A DNA stretch of 64,000 nucleotides from the NCBI RefSeq assembly GCF_000685095.1, contig NZ_BAYE01000014.1, positions 62,001 to 126,000 on the forward strand. The letters are read 5' to 3'. Position 1 is the first letter of the stretch, and each line of letters starts with the position of its first letter. The stretch is from Paraburkholderia caledonica NBRC 102488 (GTDB lineage Bacteria; Pseudomonadota; Gammaproteobacteria; Burkholderiales; Burkholderiaceae). Position numbers and translations under genes: made by a program. The notes under the pieces are model-generated. The model did no database searches and was not told the DNA's origin. It saw only the letters and a list, made by a program, of their open reading frames with translations. Below, piece after piece: positions 43,294 to 53,300 of this stretch.

Positions 43294-44187
43294 TTACGAT
43301 GCAACCGGCGGTACGCGCTTCACTTTCAGACTCGCGAGTCCAATGCCCGCAATCACGCACGCAAGCGCGACGCCGTGCGCAAGCGTCGGGCGCTCGCCGA
43401 GAAACGCAATGCCGTAGATGGCCGCGGCAACCGGCAGAACGGCGCTGAATACACCCGCAAGACTGCCGGGCACATGCCGGATGCCTTTCATCCAGAGCCA
43501 GAAGGAAAAGATGCTTGCGGACAGTCCGTACCACAGCACCAACGTCCACACGCCCGGCGGCACCGCGCGATAGTCGAAATCGACGAGCGCTGTCGCGCCC
43601 AGCGGCAGCATCAACAGCAGGCCAAACAGATGCGTGTATGCACAGATGTCGATAGGTGCGAGCGTTTGCGTGAGGCGCCGCGACAGGATGATGTAGAGCG
43701 ACTCGCAACACACTGCGCTGAGCACCATCAGGTTGCCCGTGAACGAAGTCTCGCCGTGCGCGCCCGTATCGACATGCGCGATATTGATGACCACCACGCC
43801 CGCAATGGCCAATGCAATCGACGCAAGCGCACGTCCATTGGGACGCTCCTTGAGAATGAGCCACGACAGCAGCGCGACGACGGCCGGAATGGTGCTCGTG
43901 ATGACGCCCGCGGCCACCGCACTCGTGCGCTGCACGCCGTTGAGCATGAGTAGAGTAAACCCGAAGGTGCCGAAGAGCGCCTGCAGGAACAGATTGAGCC
44001 ATTCGTCGCGCTTCACGTGACGCAGTTTCGCGATGCGCAGAAGCGGCCACAGCACGGCCATAGCAATCACGAAGCGCAGCAGCGCGAACAGCGGAACGGG
44101 GACGAATTCGACAATCGATTTACCGATGCCGACATTGCTGCCGACGAGCAGCATCGAACTGATAAGGAGCAGGGCGTAGCGATTCAA
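43294..44187 (-). CDS. EamA/DMT-family transporter
   Basis: A 297-residue protein with ten hydrophobic helices in two EamA halves (for example GITSTIPAVVALLSWLILKE-like in half one, GVFSAVLPVAAAIYGIAFLG in half two). This drug/metabolite transporter family exports amino acids or metabolites across the inner membrane, and the substrate cannot be told. The stop is 244 bases from the next minus-strand gene start. Confidence 0.88.
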   Translation of the reverse strand: MNRYALLLISSMLLVGSNVGIGKSIVEFVPVPLFALLRFVIAMAVLWPLLRIAKLRHVKRDEWLNLFLQALFGTFGFTLLMLNGVQRTSAVAAGVITSTIPAVVALLSWLILKERPNGRALASIALAIAGVVVINIAHVDTGAHGETSFTGNLMVLSAVCCESLYIILSRRLTQTLAPIDICAYTHLFGLLLMLPLGATALVDFDYRAVPPGVWTLVLWYGLSASIFSFWLWMKGIRHVPGSLAGVFSAVLPVAAAIYGIAFLGERPTLAHGVALACVIAGIGLASLKVKRVPPVAS

Positions 44188-44619
44188 ACTGGAATCCGGG
44201 CAGCTAGTTCAGTTAGCATTGTATTAGGGCCCGCAACGCAGCGTAAGGGAAGCAGGCTTAACGAAGGTAACCTGCATGGCGTGCGCGAATGGCGCAGCAT
44301 GCGAGGCTCGTTGAAAGCGTCGTACGAATCGCGTTAGGGTTTGTGCGGGCAAGCCGATGCCGCTCGCGTAAGTGGCCGGTAAGTTGCACCGCTTATGGTT
44401 GAACATGAGAGCGGACGTTGTCCCGCCTGCGTTTATGTTGCGTTGCGGCATGACGCAGGCTGACGGAAACGGTCCGCGGCGCAGCGACCTCACACGGTCG
44501 GTGCGTGAGGCGGGAGACACGCGCCAGCAATCGCGTCTGATTGCGGCGTCTACATGACACGGCGCGCGAGCGGTGCGCCGGCACAGGTTTTACGTTTCAT
44601 CTTCACCAAGGGGTTGTCG
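44188..44619. other. Gene-free stretch upstream of acs
   Basis: This 432-base region between the divergent EamA transporter and acs has no gene I can support. Short frames in it lack ribosome sites and coding bias. It must hold the promoters of both genes, but I cannot define a convincing -35/-10 pair. Confidence 0.5.
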
Positions 44620-46602
44620 ATGTCTGCGATTGAATCGGTTCTTCAGGAACGCCGTGTTTTCCCGCCCTCCGCCGAAGCAGCGGCCGGTGCCACGATCTCC
44701 GGCATGGACGCTTACCATGCGCTGACCGCCGAGGCGGAACGAGACTACGAAGGCTTCTGGGGGCGCCTCGCTCGCGAGACGCTAAGCTGGAACAAGCCCT
44801 TCACGAAGGTGCTCGACGAATCGACAGCGCCGTTCTACACGTGGTTCGAGGACGGCCAGCTGAATGCGTCGTACAACAGCATCGACCGTCACGTGGAAGC
44901 GGGCAACGGCGAGCGCGTCGCGATCGTTTTCGAAGCCGACGACGGCACCGTCGCCAACGTTACGTATCAGGATCTGCTGCAACGTGTGTCGCGCTTTGCG
45001 AACGCGCTGAAAACGCGCGGCGTGAAGAAGGGCGACCGCGTGGTGATCTATATGCCGATGTCGATTGAAGGCATTGTCGCGATGCAGGCATGCGCGCGGA
45101 TCGGTGCGACGCACTCGGTGGTGTTCGGCGGCTTCTCGTCGAAGTCGCTGAATGAGCGGCTCGTCGACGTGGGCGCGGTCGCCCTCGTCACGTCGGACGA
45201 ACAGATGCGCGGCGGCAAGGCGCTGCCGTTGAAGAACATCGCCGACGAAGCGCTTGCAATGGGCGGCTGCGACGCCGTCAAGAGCGTGATCGTCTACCAG
45301 CGCACCGGCGGCAAGATTGCGTGGAACGAAAGCCGCGATCTGTGGATGCATGAAATCTCACAAGCCGAGTCGGATCAATGCGCGCCCGAGTGGGTCGGTG
45401 CCGAGCATCCGCTTTTCATTCTCTATACATCGGGTTCGACGGGCAAGCCGAAGGGCGTTCAGCACAGCACGGGCGGCTATCTGTTGTGGGCCGCGCAGAC
45501 CATGAAGTGGACCTTCGACTGGAAGTCCAGCGACGTGTTCTGGTGTACCGCCGACATCGGCTGGATCACGGGTCACAGCTACATCACCTATGGTCCGCTC
45601 ACGCTCGGCGGCACCCAGGTCGTGTTCGAAGGTGTGCCGACCTATCCGAACGCCGGCCGCTTCTGGGACATGATCGCGAAGCACAAGGTCACGCTGTTCT
45701 ATACCGCGCCGACCGCGATCCGCTCGCTGATCAAGGCCGCGGAAGCCGATGCGAAAGTGCATCCCAAGAGCTACGACCTGTCGACGCTGCGCATCATCGG
45801 TACGGTCGGCGAGCCGATCAATCCGGAAGCGTGGGTGTGGTATTACGAGAACGTCGGCGGCGGACGCTGCCCGATTGTCGATACGTGGTGGCAAACGGAA
45901 ACCGGTGGCCACATGATCACGCCGCTACCGGGCGCAACGCCGCTCGTGCCGGGCTCCTGCACGCTGCCTTTGCCGGGCATCATGGCGGCGGTCGTCGACG
46001 AAACCGGCCAGGACGTGCCGAACGGGCAGGGCGGCATTCTGGTGGTGAAGCGGCCTTGGCCTTCCATGTTGCGTAACGTGTGGGGCGATCCCGACCGTTA
46101 CAAGAAGAGCTATTTCCCCGAGGAACTCGGCGGCAAACTGTATCTCGCCGGCGACGGCGCGGTGCGCGACAAGGACACCGGCTACTTCACGATCATGGGC
46201 CGTATCGACGATGTGCTCAATGTGTCGGGTCACCGTCTCGGCACGATGGAGATCGAATCGGCGCTGGTGTCGAATCCGATCGTCGCGGAGGCCGCCGTGG
46301 TCGGTCGGCCAGACGCAACGACCGGCGAGGCGGTATGCGCGTTCGTCGTGTTGAAGCGCGCGCGTCCGGAAGGCGAGGAGGCGGTCAAGCTCGCCAACGA
46401 ATTGCGCAACTGGGTCGGCAAGGAAATCGGTCCGATCGCGAAGCCGAAGGACATCCGCTTCGGCGAGAATTTGCCGAAGACGCGTTCAGGCAAGATCATG
46501 CGCCGTCTGTTGCGTTCGCTTGCAAAGGGCGAGGAGATCACGCAAGACGTATCGACGCTGGAGAACCCGGCGATCCTGGATCAACTTGGCGAGTCGCTTT
46601 AA
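44620..46602 (+). CDS. acs: Acetyl-CoA synthetase
   Basis: A 660-residue AMP-forming ligase from ATG 44620 (AAGGGG site). It carries the core motifs of Acs: ILYTSGSTGKPKGVQHSTGG, CTADIGWITGHSYITYGPL, VDTWWQTETGGHMI and the C-terminal PKTRSGKIMRR with the acetylation-regulated lysine K625. It makes acetyl-CoA from acetate, ATP and CoA. It is upstream of a symporter pair, suggesting acetate uptake and activation. Confidence 0.97.
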   Translation: MSAIESVLQERRVFPPSAEAAAGATISGMDAYHALTAEAERDYEGFWGRLARETLSWNKPFTKVLDESTAPFYTWFEDGQLNASYNSIDRHVEAGNGERVAIVFEADDGTVANVTYQDLLQRVSRFANALKTRGVKKGDRVVIYMPMSIEGIVAMQACARIGATHSVVFGGFSSKSLNERLVDVGAVALVTSDEQMRGGKALPLKNIADEALAMGGCDAVKSVIVYQRTGGKIAWNESRDLWMHEISQAESDQCAPEWVGAEHPLFILYTSGSTGKPKGVQHSTGGYLLWAAQTMKWTFDWKSSDVFWCTADIGWITGHSYITYGPLTLGGTQVVFEGVPTYPNAGRFWDMIAKHKVTLFYTAPTAIRSLIKAAEADAKVHPKSYDLSTLRIIGTVGEPINPEAWVWYYENVGGGRCPIVDTWWQTETGGHMITPLPGATPLVPGSCTLPLPGIMAAVVDETGQDVPNGQGGILVVKRPWPSMLRNVWGDPDRYKKSYFPEELGGKLYLAGDGAVRDKDTGYFTIMGRIDDVLNVSGHRLGTMEIESALVSNPIVAEAAVVGRPDATTGEAVCAFVVLKRARPEGEEAVKLANELRNWVGKEIGPIAKPKDIRFGENLPKTRSGKIMRRLLRSLAKGEEITQDVSTLENPAILDQLGESL

Positions 46603-46740
46603 AAAGCATGCGTCTGCCTGCACGTTGCGGGTGAAAAGGCAGGAGCGTATCGGACGATGCGCTCCTCGCCGAACGCCAGATTCAGCCCTCGGGCGGACAA
46701 TCCCGATTGCCTGAGCGGTGCCTTTTTGATACATAGGCGC

Positions 46741-47166
46741 ATGGCCGCGCCTCACCACTCCTCTCACGCTACGCAGAACCCCGCGCCCGAACCGCCGGCG
46801 GTGTCGGCGGCGCTTGCTCGCGCACATCAGAAGTACTGGCGCTTCAATCTCGCGCTCATCGCGGCGTTGATGTCGGTGGGCTTCGCCGTATCGTTCCTGT
46901 TACCGCTCGCGGCACCCGCTCTCGCGCATCTGCGTTTTGCCGGCTTCAGATTGCCGTTTTACTTCGGCGCACAAGGCGCGATCCTGATGTATCTCGCGCT
47001 GATCGTGGTGTACATCGTGTCCATGCAGCGCGCCGACCGCCACTTGCAGCGCGCGTTCGAGGCCGACGCTCATACAGCTGCCGACACCGGTGCCGCTTCA
47101 GGCGCAGGTGTGCCTTCAGGCCCGACCGCCGCCGATGCCGGCATGCGCGGGAACCTGATCCGATGA
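46741..47166 (+). CDS. DUF4212 small subunit of SLC5-type symporter
   Basis: A 141-residue protein with two membrane helices (NLALIAALMSVGFAVSFLLP and AQGAILMYLALIVVYIVSM) and a conserved entry motif HQKYWRFN. This is the DUF4212 pattern found before one subfamily of sodium/solute symporters. It overlaps the next gene by four bases (ATGA), so it is translationally coupled and probably a partner subunit. The ATG at 46741 is chosen because the upstream frame is uncharacteristic. Confidence 0.88.
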   Translation: MAAPHHSSHATQNPAPEPPAVSAALARAHQKYWRFNLALIAALMSVGFAVSFLLPLAAPALAHLRFAGFRLPFYFGAQGAILMYLALIVVYIVSMQRADRHLQRAFEADAHTAADTGAASGAGVPSGPTAADAGMRGNLIR

Positions 47167-49181
47167 AGCTGACGAACAGGCTGGTTCGCTCATATGCGTT
47201 TTACACGCTTGGCTTCCTGCTGTTCATCTATGTGATGTGGCGCATCGAGCGCACGACCGGGCCGGGCATGTGGATCGGCTATGTGTTCCTGTTCGTGCCG
47301 ATTGCCGTGTACGCGGTGATCGGCTTGCTGTCGCGCACGTCGGATCTCGTCGAATACTACGTAGCGGGACGGCGCGTGCCGTCCGCGTTCAACGGCATGG
47401 CGACGGCGGCGGACTGGCTTTCGGCGGCTTCGTTCATCGGCCTCGCCGGTTCGATCTACGCGACCGGCTATGACGGCCTGGCCTATCTGATGGGCTGGAC
47501 CGGCGGCTATTGTCTCGTCGCGTTTTTGCTCGCGCCGTACGTGCGCAAGCTCGCCCGCTACACGATTCCCGATTTCCTCGGCACGCGTTTTTCGAGCAAC
47601 GCCGTGCGCAGCCTCGCGGCGTTGTCGGCGATTCTTTGTTCGTTCGTTTATCTGGTCGCGCAGATTCAGGGCGTCGGCCTGATTGCGACACGCTTCATTG
47701 GTGTCGACTTTGCCGTGGGCATTTTCTGCGGACTCGCGGGGATTCTCGTGTGTTCGTTTCTCGGCGGCATGCGCGCGGTGACGTGGACACAGGTTGCGCA
47801 ATACATCATCCTGATTTCGGCGATCCTGATTCCTGTGTCGATGATCGCGCATAAGGACGGGCTCGGCTGGGTGCCGCAATTGAGTTACGGCCGTTTGATG
47901 GAGCGTATGGAGAGCCTCGAGAAGCAGGTGCGCGACGAGCCGCTCGAGCAGACCGTGCGCGACGATTATCGCCGCCGGGCCGCGCTGATGCAGCAGCGGC
48001 TCGACATGCTGCCGCATTCATTCGTCGCGCAGAAGCTGAAACTCACACAGGAGGTGGCGGATCTGCGCCGCCGCAATGGTCCGCTGCGCGAGATCAAGGA
48101 GCGCGAGAAGGCGCTCGAGCAGTTTCCGCGCGATGCCGCCGCCGCGCAGATCGTTTGGAGCCAGCAGCGAGACGAGATGCTGATGCGTGCCGCCGCGCCA
48201 CTGCCGATGCACGAGCCGTTCCCCGCGGCGAGCGACGACGACCGGCGCATGCACGAGCGCAACTTTCTTTCGCTTCTGCTGTGCCTGTCGCTCGGCACGG
48301 CGAGTTTGCCGCATATTCTGACGCGCTATAACACGACGACGTCGGTAGCGTCCGCGCGACGCTCGGTTGGCTGGACGCTCTTTTTCGTCGCGCTGTTTTA
48401 TGTGACCGTGCCGGTGCTTGCGGTACTGATCAAGTACGAGATGTTGACGAACCTCGTCGGTCATCACTTTTCCGATCTGCCGCAATGGCTCACGCAATGG
48501 CGCAAGGTGGAGCCGAGCCTGATCACTCTCGCGGACACCAATGGCGACGGCATCGTGCGATGGAGCGAGATTCAGATGCAGCCCGACATGGTGGTGCTTG
48601 CCGCTCCGGAGATCGCGGGATTGCCGTATGTGATGTCTGGCCTGATCGCGGCGGGCGCATTGGCCGCGGCGCTTTCGACGGCCGACGGTTTGCTGCTCAC
48701 GATTGCGAACGCTTTATCGCACGACGTGTACTACCACATGGTCGACCCGGGCGCGTCGAGTCAGCGTCGCGTGACGATTTCGAAGATTCTGCTGCTCGGA
48801 GTGGCGCTGTTTGCGTCGTATGTGGCCTCGCTCAACACGGGCAACATTCTCTTTCTGGTCGGCGCGGCATTTTCACTGGCGGCGTCGAGCCTGTTTCCGG
48901 TGCTGGTGCTGGGTGTGTTCTGGAAGCGCACGACGCGCCTCGGCGCAGTGGCCGGCATGCTGGCGGGACTCCTCGTGTGCATCTACTACATTGTTTCGAC
49001 CTATCCCTTCTTCGCGCAGATGACGGGCTTTGCGGGGCCGCGGTGGTTCGGCATCGAACCGATCAGCTCGGGCGTGTTCGGCGTGCCGGCGGGCTTTCTG
49101 GTGGCGATCGGCGTGAGCCTTTTCGACCGCAAACCGGATGCGTATACGACGGCGCTGGTGGACTATATCCGTCATCCGTAG
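47163..49181 (+). CDS. Sodium:solute symporter (acetate-type, SLC5 family)
   Basis: A 672-residue protein with about thirteen membrane helices in the SSS pattern (FNGMATAADWLSAASFIGLA, then VGLIATRFIG; GTASLPHILTRYNTTTSV; ALSTADGLLLTIANALSHD). A ~105-residue hydrophilic, coiled-coil-like insert (residues ~238-345) interrupts the core. A 12-residue EF-hand loop (DTNGDGIVRWSE, residues 458-469) follows. The neighbourhood (acs, DUF4212) points to acetate or short monocarboxylates; the substrate is inferred. It is the VC_2705-like subfamily by pattern. Confidence 0.92.
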   Translation: MKLTNRLVRSYAFYTLGFLLFIYVMWRIERTTGPGMWIGYVFLFVPIAVYAVIGLLSRTSDLVEYYVAGRRVPSAFNGMATAADWLSAASFIGLAGSIYATGYDGLAYLMGWTGGYCLVAFLLAPYVRKLARYTIPDFLGTRFSSNAVRSLAALSAILCSFVYLVAQIQGVGLIATRFIGVDFAVGIFCGLAGILVCSFLGGMRAVTWTQVAQYIILISAILIPVSMIAHKDGLGWVPQLSYGRLMERMESLEKQVRDEPLEQTVRDDYRRRAALMQQRLDMLPHSFVAQKLKLTQEVADLRRRNGPLREIKEREKALEQFPRDAAAAQIVWSQQRDEMLMRAAAPLPMHEPFPAASDDDRRMHERNFLSLLLCLSLGTASLPHILTRYNTTTSVASARRSVGWTLFFVALFYVTVPVLAVLIKYEMLTNLVGHHFSDLPQWLTQWRKVEPSLITLADTNGDGIVRWSEIQMQPDMVVLAAPEIAGLPYVMSGLIAAGALAAALSTADGLLLTIANALSHDVYYHMVDPGASSQRRVTISKILLLGVALFASYVASLNTGNILFLVGAAFSLAASSLFPVLVLGVFWKRTTRLGAVAGMLAGLLVCIYYIVSTYPFFAQMTGFAGPRWFGIEPISSGVFGVPAGFLVAIGVSLFDRKPDAYTTALVDYIRHP

Positions 49182-49241
49182 AGCGGTTTGCGCGAGGGTG
49201 TAGCGGACGGCTCGAAGTTTGCTATAATTCGGCTCCCCGCC

Positions 49242-49332
49242 GGAGAGATGGATGAGCGGTTTAAGTCGCACGCCTGGAAAGCGTGTATAGGTTAATAGCC
49301 TATCCGGGGTTCGAATCCCCGTCTCTCCGCCA
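49242..49332 (+). tRNA. tRNA-Ser(GGA)
   Basis: A full serine tRNA with long variable arm. The acceptor stem GGAGAGA pairs with TCTCTCC, the anticodon loop CTGGAAA has GGA at 49276-49278, the T-loop is GGTTCGAATCC and the genome encodes CCA (49330-49332). A TATAAT lies 14 bases upstream (49223-49228). The island that follows is inserted at its 3' end, a common attachment site for tyrosine integrases. Confidence 0.97.
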
Positions 49333-49407
49333 GAATTTCAGTACGGCTTTGCGGCCGGTCAGAAACTGCCGCTGTACCCTTAAAAGCCACTTGTACCCTT
49401 GGCGGAC

Positions 49408-50027
49408 CTATCGAAGCGGCATGACACGCCCCGGTTTGCGTCGATAAACTTGTTCCGTGATCTTGTTGTCCGCATGCGCGAATAGCGCGTGCTCGAGTGT
49501 CTCCGCATCGCTTACACATTTGGCTCACATGTCGTGCTCGGTGAAGGGCTCTTTCACCTTGGTTTCCTTCAGCACACAGGTCATGAAATTGCGCCACATC
49601 GTGTCCCACCGCCGGCGCGGCCGGTCTACTCGCGGAAATAGCATTCGCCGCGGCGGTTGCAAAAAAGCCAAGGCGAAATAGACACTGGTCGAACCGCCTC
49701 TGCCATAGCGACGTATCCGCGCAGTTTGTCGTTCCCTAAATGAATCAGCATCTTCCCGGTCGTGTCTTCAGTCTTGCCCGGCGTGATTTGGAAGCCGTCC
49801 TCTTGCAGGTTCGACATGTTCAGGCGAAGAAGGTCGTCGCGGCGCATGCCTATCAAAAACTAGATGCGCATGTACGCCGGCATGGCGCGCACGCGGCCAA
49901 CCTTGCACCCGGAGTCGATGGCCAGGCATTCGGCGAACTCCCAATCCTGGACGAGGCGCGTTCGCGCCGGCTCCGTCGAGCCGAACTTCGCCCGCAAAAG
50001 GATGTCGTCCCAAATATCCCTAGAACA
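49408..50027 (-). pseudogene. Decayed tyrosine integrase of the tRNA-Ser island
   Basis: Read on the minus strand, the fragments TRLVQDWEFAECLAIDS, FLIGMRRDDLLRLN, PWLFCNRRGECYF, VLKETKVKEPFTEHDM and SDAETLEHALFAHAD line up in order with a phage integrase catalytic domain. They are broken by a TAG before FLIGMRR, a TAG after YFRE, a frameshift within the GGCGGTGGGAC run, and a TGA in place of the Arg expected after FTEHDM. The final part, ITEQVYRRKPGRVMPLR, includes the region of the catalytic Tyr. The gene is not functional and marks the island boundary next to the tRNA. Confidence 0.85.
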
Positions 50028-50393
50028 CTTCTAAATAAGCAAAAGCTGACCCACGCGGTCGGATTACGAAAGTAGAAGCAATGCCGGATTGAAGCACTGA
50101 ATAAATGCCGCAGCCTGAGAAAGGAGGAACCAAGGGACTGCCAACGCCCTCGAGCAAGGTTGCGCCTCCTTCGGGGTATCCAGTAATCGAGCAATACAGC
50201 CCATTGCCCCATTGCCCGAGTGGTCAGCGCCGTACTAAATGGTGGCCTCGTGAATCTAACGGTAAGGTTATGCGCCTCGAATTAACATACGCGAATCTGT
50301 GTCGTTAATCAGACATTGCATCATTTTATGACATTGTTCTCGCGGAAGTTTCGGTAATATTCGATCCGAAAATAATATTCGGATATACAGCCC
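50028..50393. other. Gene-free stretch upstream of the large CdiA-like gene
   Basis: This 366-base region has no supported gene. It is AT-richer than the neighbouring core genome and holds a short inverted repeat TCCGAA-N7-TTCGGA (50365-50383) just before the start at 50394. It should contain the cdiA promoter, but no convincing -35/-10 pair is visible. Confidence 0.5.
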
Positions 50394-53300
50394 ATGCTAC
50401 GGGGTGCTCGTAAGAGCATGCTGCGACTCGTCCAGAGAGAGGCGGCGCGGCAGGCAAATTCATTCAAGGCGGCAAGCGGCATAGCGGAGAAGACTCGACC
50501 GCTATGGATGAAATTCATCGCTTGCATCATGGCGGCGGTGACCTACTTGCTGCCTGGTGTGCTCATCCTCGATGAGGTCGCCCATGCTGCGCCGATTGTC
50601 GATCCGCGCGCCCCGATTCCGTTTCAACCGACGATCACCCAGACCACAACTGGTGTGCCGGCGGTCAATATCGCTGCGCCCAATGCCAATGGCATTAGCG
50701 TCAACAGTTACCAGTCGTTCAATGTAGATAGCAACGGACTGGTGCTGAACAACAGCCTGACGTCGGGGACACCTCTTCTTGGCGGTTCTCTTGCCGCCAA
50801 CCCGAATCTCGCTGGTCGTACAGCGAGTGTGATTGTCAATCAGGTAACGACTACAGGGCCCGCATCGACCCTGCTCGGTCCGCTCGAAGTGTTTGGGAGT
50901 CCGGCGTCGGTCATTATCAGCAATCCAAATGGCGTGTCGGTTAATGGACTTTCCCTGACCAACGCGACAGGTCTCGTCCTAACCACGGGGACACCGCAAT
51001 TTTTGACCGGCGTTGGCGGGACACCGACAGACTTCGCCAACGCGGGTTCCTTGGCCTACGATGTCAGGTCGGGCAACGTTTCTATCAGCGGGCCGGCAGG
51101 CGTCAACGGACCTGGAGCAGGCATCGAGGGCACCGTTGGCAACATCGATGTAATCGCGCAGACCATCAGTCTGAATGCGCCGTTACGCGCCGACCAACGC
51201 ATCAATCTTATTGCGGGCAATCAGCTCGTAACTCCAACGACCACGGATGCGTCGGGTACGAACTATGGCACGACATCCAATGGGGCGGCCAATACAGCGA
51301 CTGCGATCGGCAACAACGCGGTAGCAATTGATGCAAGCAAGTACGGGTCGGTGACGAGCGGACAGATTTATATCGTCTCAACGGCGGCGGGGATGGGCGT
51401 GAATACGCAGGGCGCGTTGACGGCGACGGCAGGCAATCTCACCGTCACGTCGAACGGCGACATCGCAGTCAACACCACGTACGCGCAACAGACGGCCAGT
51501 CTTACGGGTGTTGGCCAGGTGTCGATGGCCGGCGGCAATCTCGCCAATCAATACACGGTCAGCGCGGGAGGGGACATAGCCGCTGCGGGTGCATCCGTGC
51601 AGTCGGTGCAAGACCTCAATATGACCGCGGGCGGCGGCCTCAATGTTGCCACCGCGCAGTCCAATGGAAGTGTCGATCTTCGGGCTGGCGCGGACATGAC
51701 GGTGGGATCGGTGCAGACAGGCAACAACCTGTCGATGACGACGACCGGAAGTACAGGCAATGGCGACATAACCGTTGGAGGCGCTGTGTCCGCGCCTGGC
51801 GCAATCGCATTGAATGCCGCTCGAGATGCGACGGTGAGCGGCGCGCTTACCGGTGGCGCTACGGTGCAGGTTCTCGCGCAGCGCAGCGCGACGGTTAATG
51901 GTCGCGTAGCGTCGTCTGGCGATCTCACGCTAGTCGGGCAAACAGGCAACGTAACGACTGCAGGGGACGTGCAGACCAACGGCAACCTGAACGCCACCGC
52001 GGGCCAGACAATGGCGCTTGGCGGCAACGTTGCGGCAAACGGCAGCACGACACTGAACGCAGGTGACGATCTCAATGTTTCCGGCACCCTGGCGGGCAAT
52101 GGCAATGGTCTATTGGGGGCGGGTGGCAATCTCACGACGAACGGTGCGGTCACCTTTGGTCAAAATGCGACGCTTGCTGCCGGTCATGACGTCAAGCTGC
52201 CAGGCGCCGTGACGGCGGGAGCGAACTTGCATGTCACCGCAGGCAATAGTCTGACCGTGGCTTCCGCCACCGCGGCAGGGGACACAACGCTGACTGCTAG
52301 CGGCGGTGCTGCAACGGTTAACGGTGCGATCGTGAGTGGCGGCAACACTGCCATATCCGCTGCAACGGACGTGGCCGTTTCAGGCAGCATTGCGGGTAAC
52401 AAAGCTGGCAACCTGAGTGCTGGTCGTGATGTCTCGTCGAGCGGGACCGTGACGTTTGGGCAGGACGCGATCGTCAATGCGGGACGCAACGTGGACCTTG
52501 CCGGCGCCGTACAAACCGGCGGAAATTTCTCCGTCACCGCTGGCAACAACGCGACCGTAGGCGGCGCGGGCGTGGTGGGCAACTCGACTCTGATCGCGAC
52601 GAACGGTGCCGTGACGATCGATGGTGCGCTCGCTACCGGTGGCAACACGGTGGTGACCGCTGCTACGGACGCGGTTGTCTCTGGCTCGATCACTGGTAAC
52701 GGCTCGGGGACTCTGAGTGCAGGACGCAATCTGTCAGGCGGTGGCACGGCAGGCTTTGGCTCAGATGCCGCCTTGAGCGCAGGGCAGGCGATCAACCTGT
52801 CCGGAGCACTGCAAACCGGCGGCAATCTGAATGCGAGTGCGGGGACGAGCCTGACGATGGGTGCTGCAACCGCGGTGGGCAACGCCCGGCTCCAGGCGAA
52901 CGGCGGCGACGCAACGATCAACGGCGCGGTCCTGAGTGGTGGAGACCTCAACGCTCAGGCGACTGGCAGTCTCATCGTGACCGGCAGTGTGACGAGTCTT
53001 GGAAAAACGGCTCTCACGGCCCAAGGCGGAAATCTCATCGCGCAGGGCGACGTGAACTCCGCCGGCGACGCAAGCCTGGCTGCAGCTGGAAACGTCGCAG
53101 TGACAGGCACGACGCAGGTGGGCGGAGACGCGATCCTGACAGGTACAAACATCAGTACGGGCGGCACGACTACCGTTTCAGGCAGTCTTGCGGCGACCGC
53201 ACAGAACAGTCTCGACCTGTCTGCGGGACAACTGAATGTCGTCAAGAACGCAACCCTCTCCGGTACCAATGTGAGAACCGGGAACGCGTTGATCGGCGGG

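Noticed and set aside
44372..44557. Short frame upstream of acs
   Set aside because: No Shine-Dalgarno and no similarity I can recognise; probably leader sequence.
50105..50308. 67-codon plus-strand frame before the exoprotein
   Set aside because: No ribosome site, no recognisable domain, and irregular composition.
52020..52919. CRISPR-like repetition
   Set aside because: Repeats are 300 bp, coding and without spacers; no CRISPR array or cas gene is in the window.
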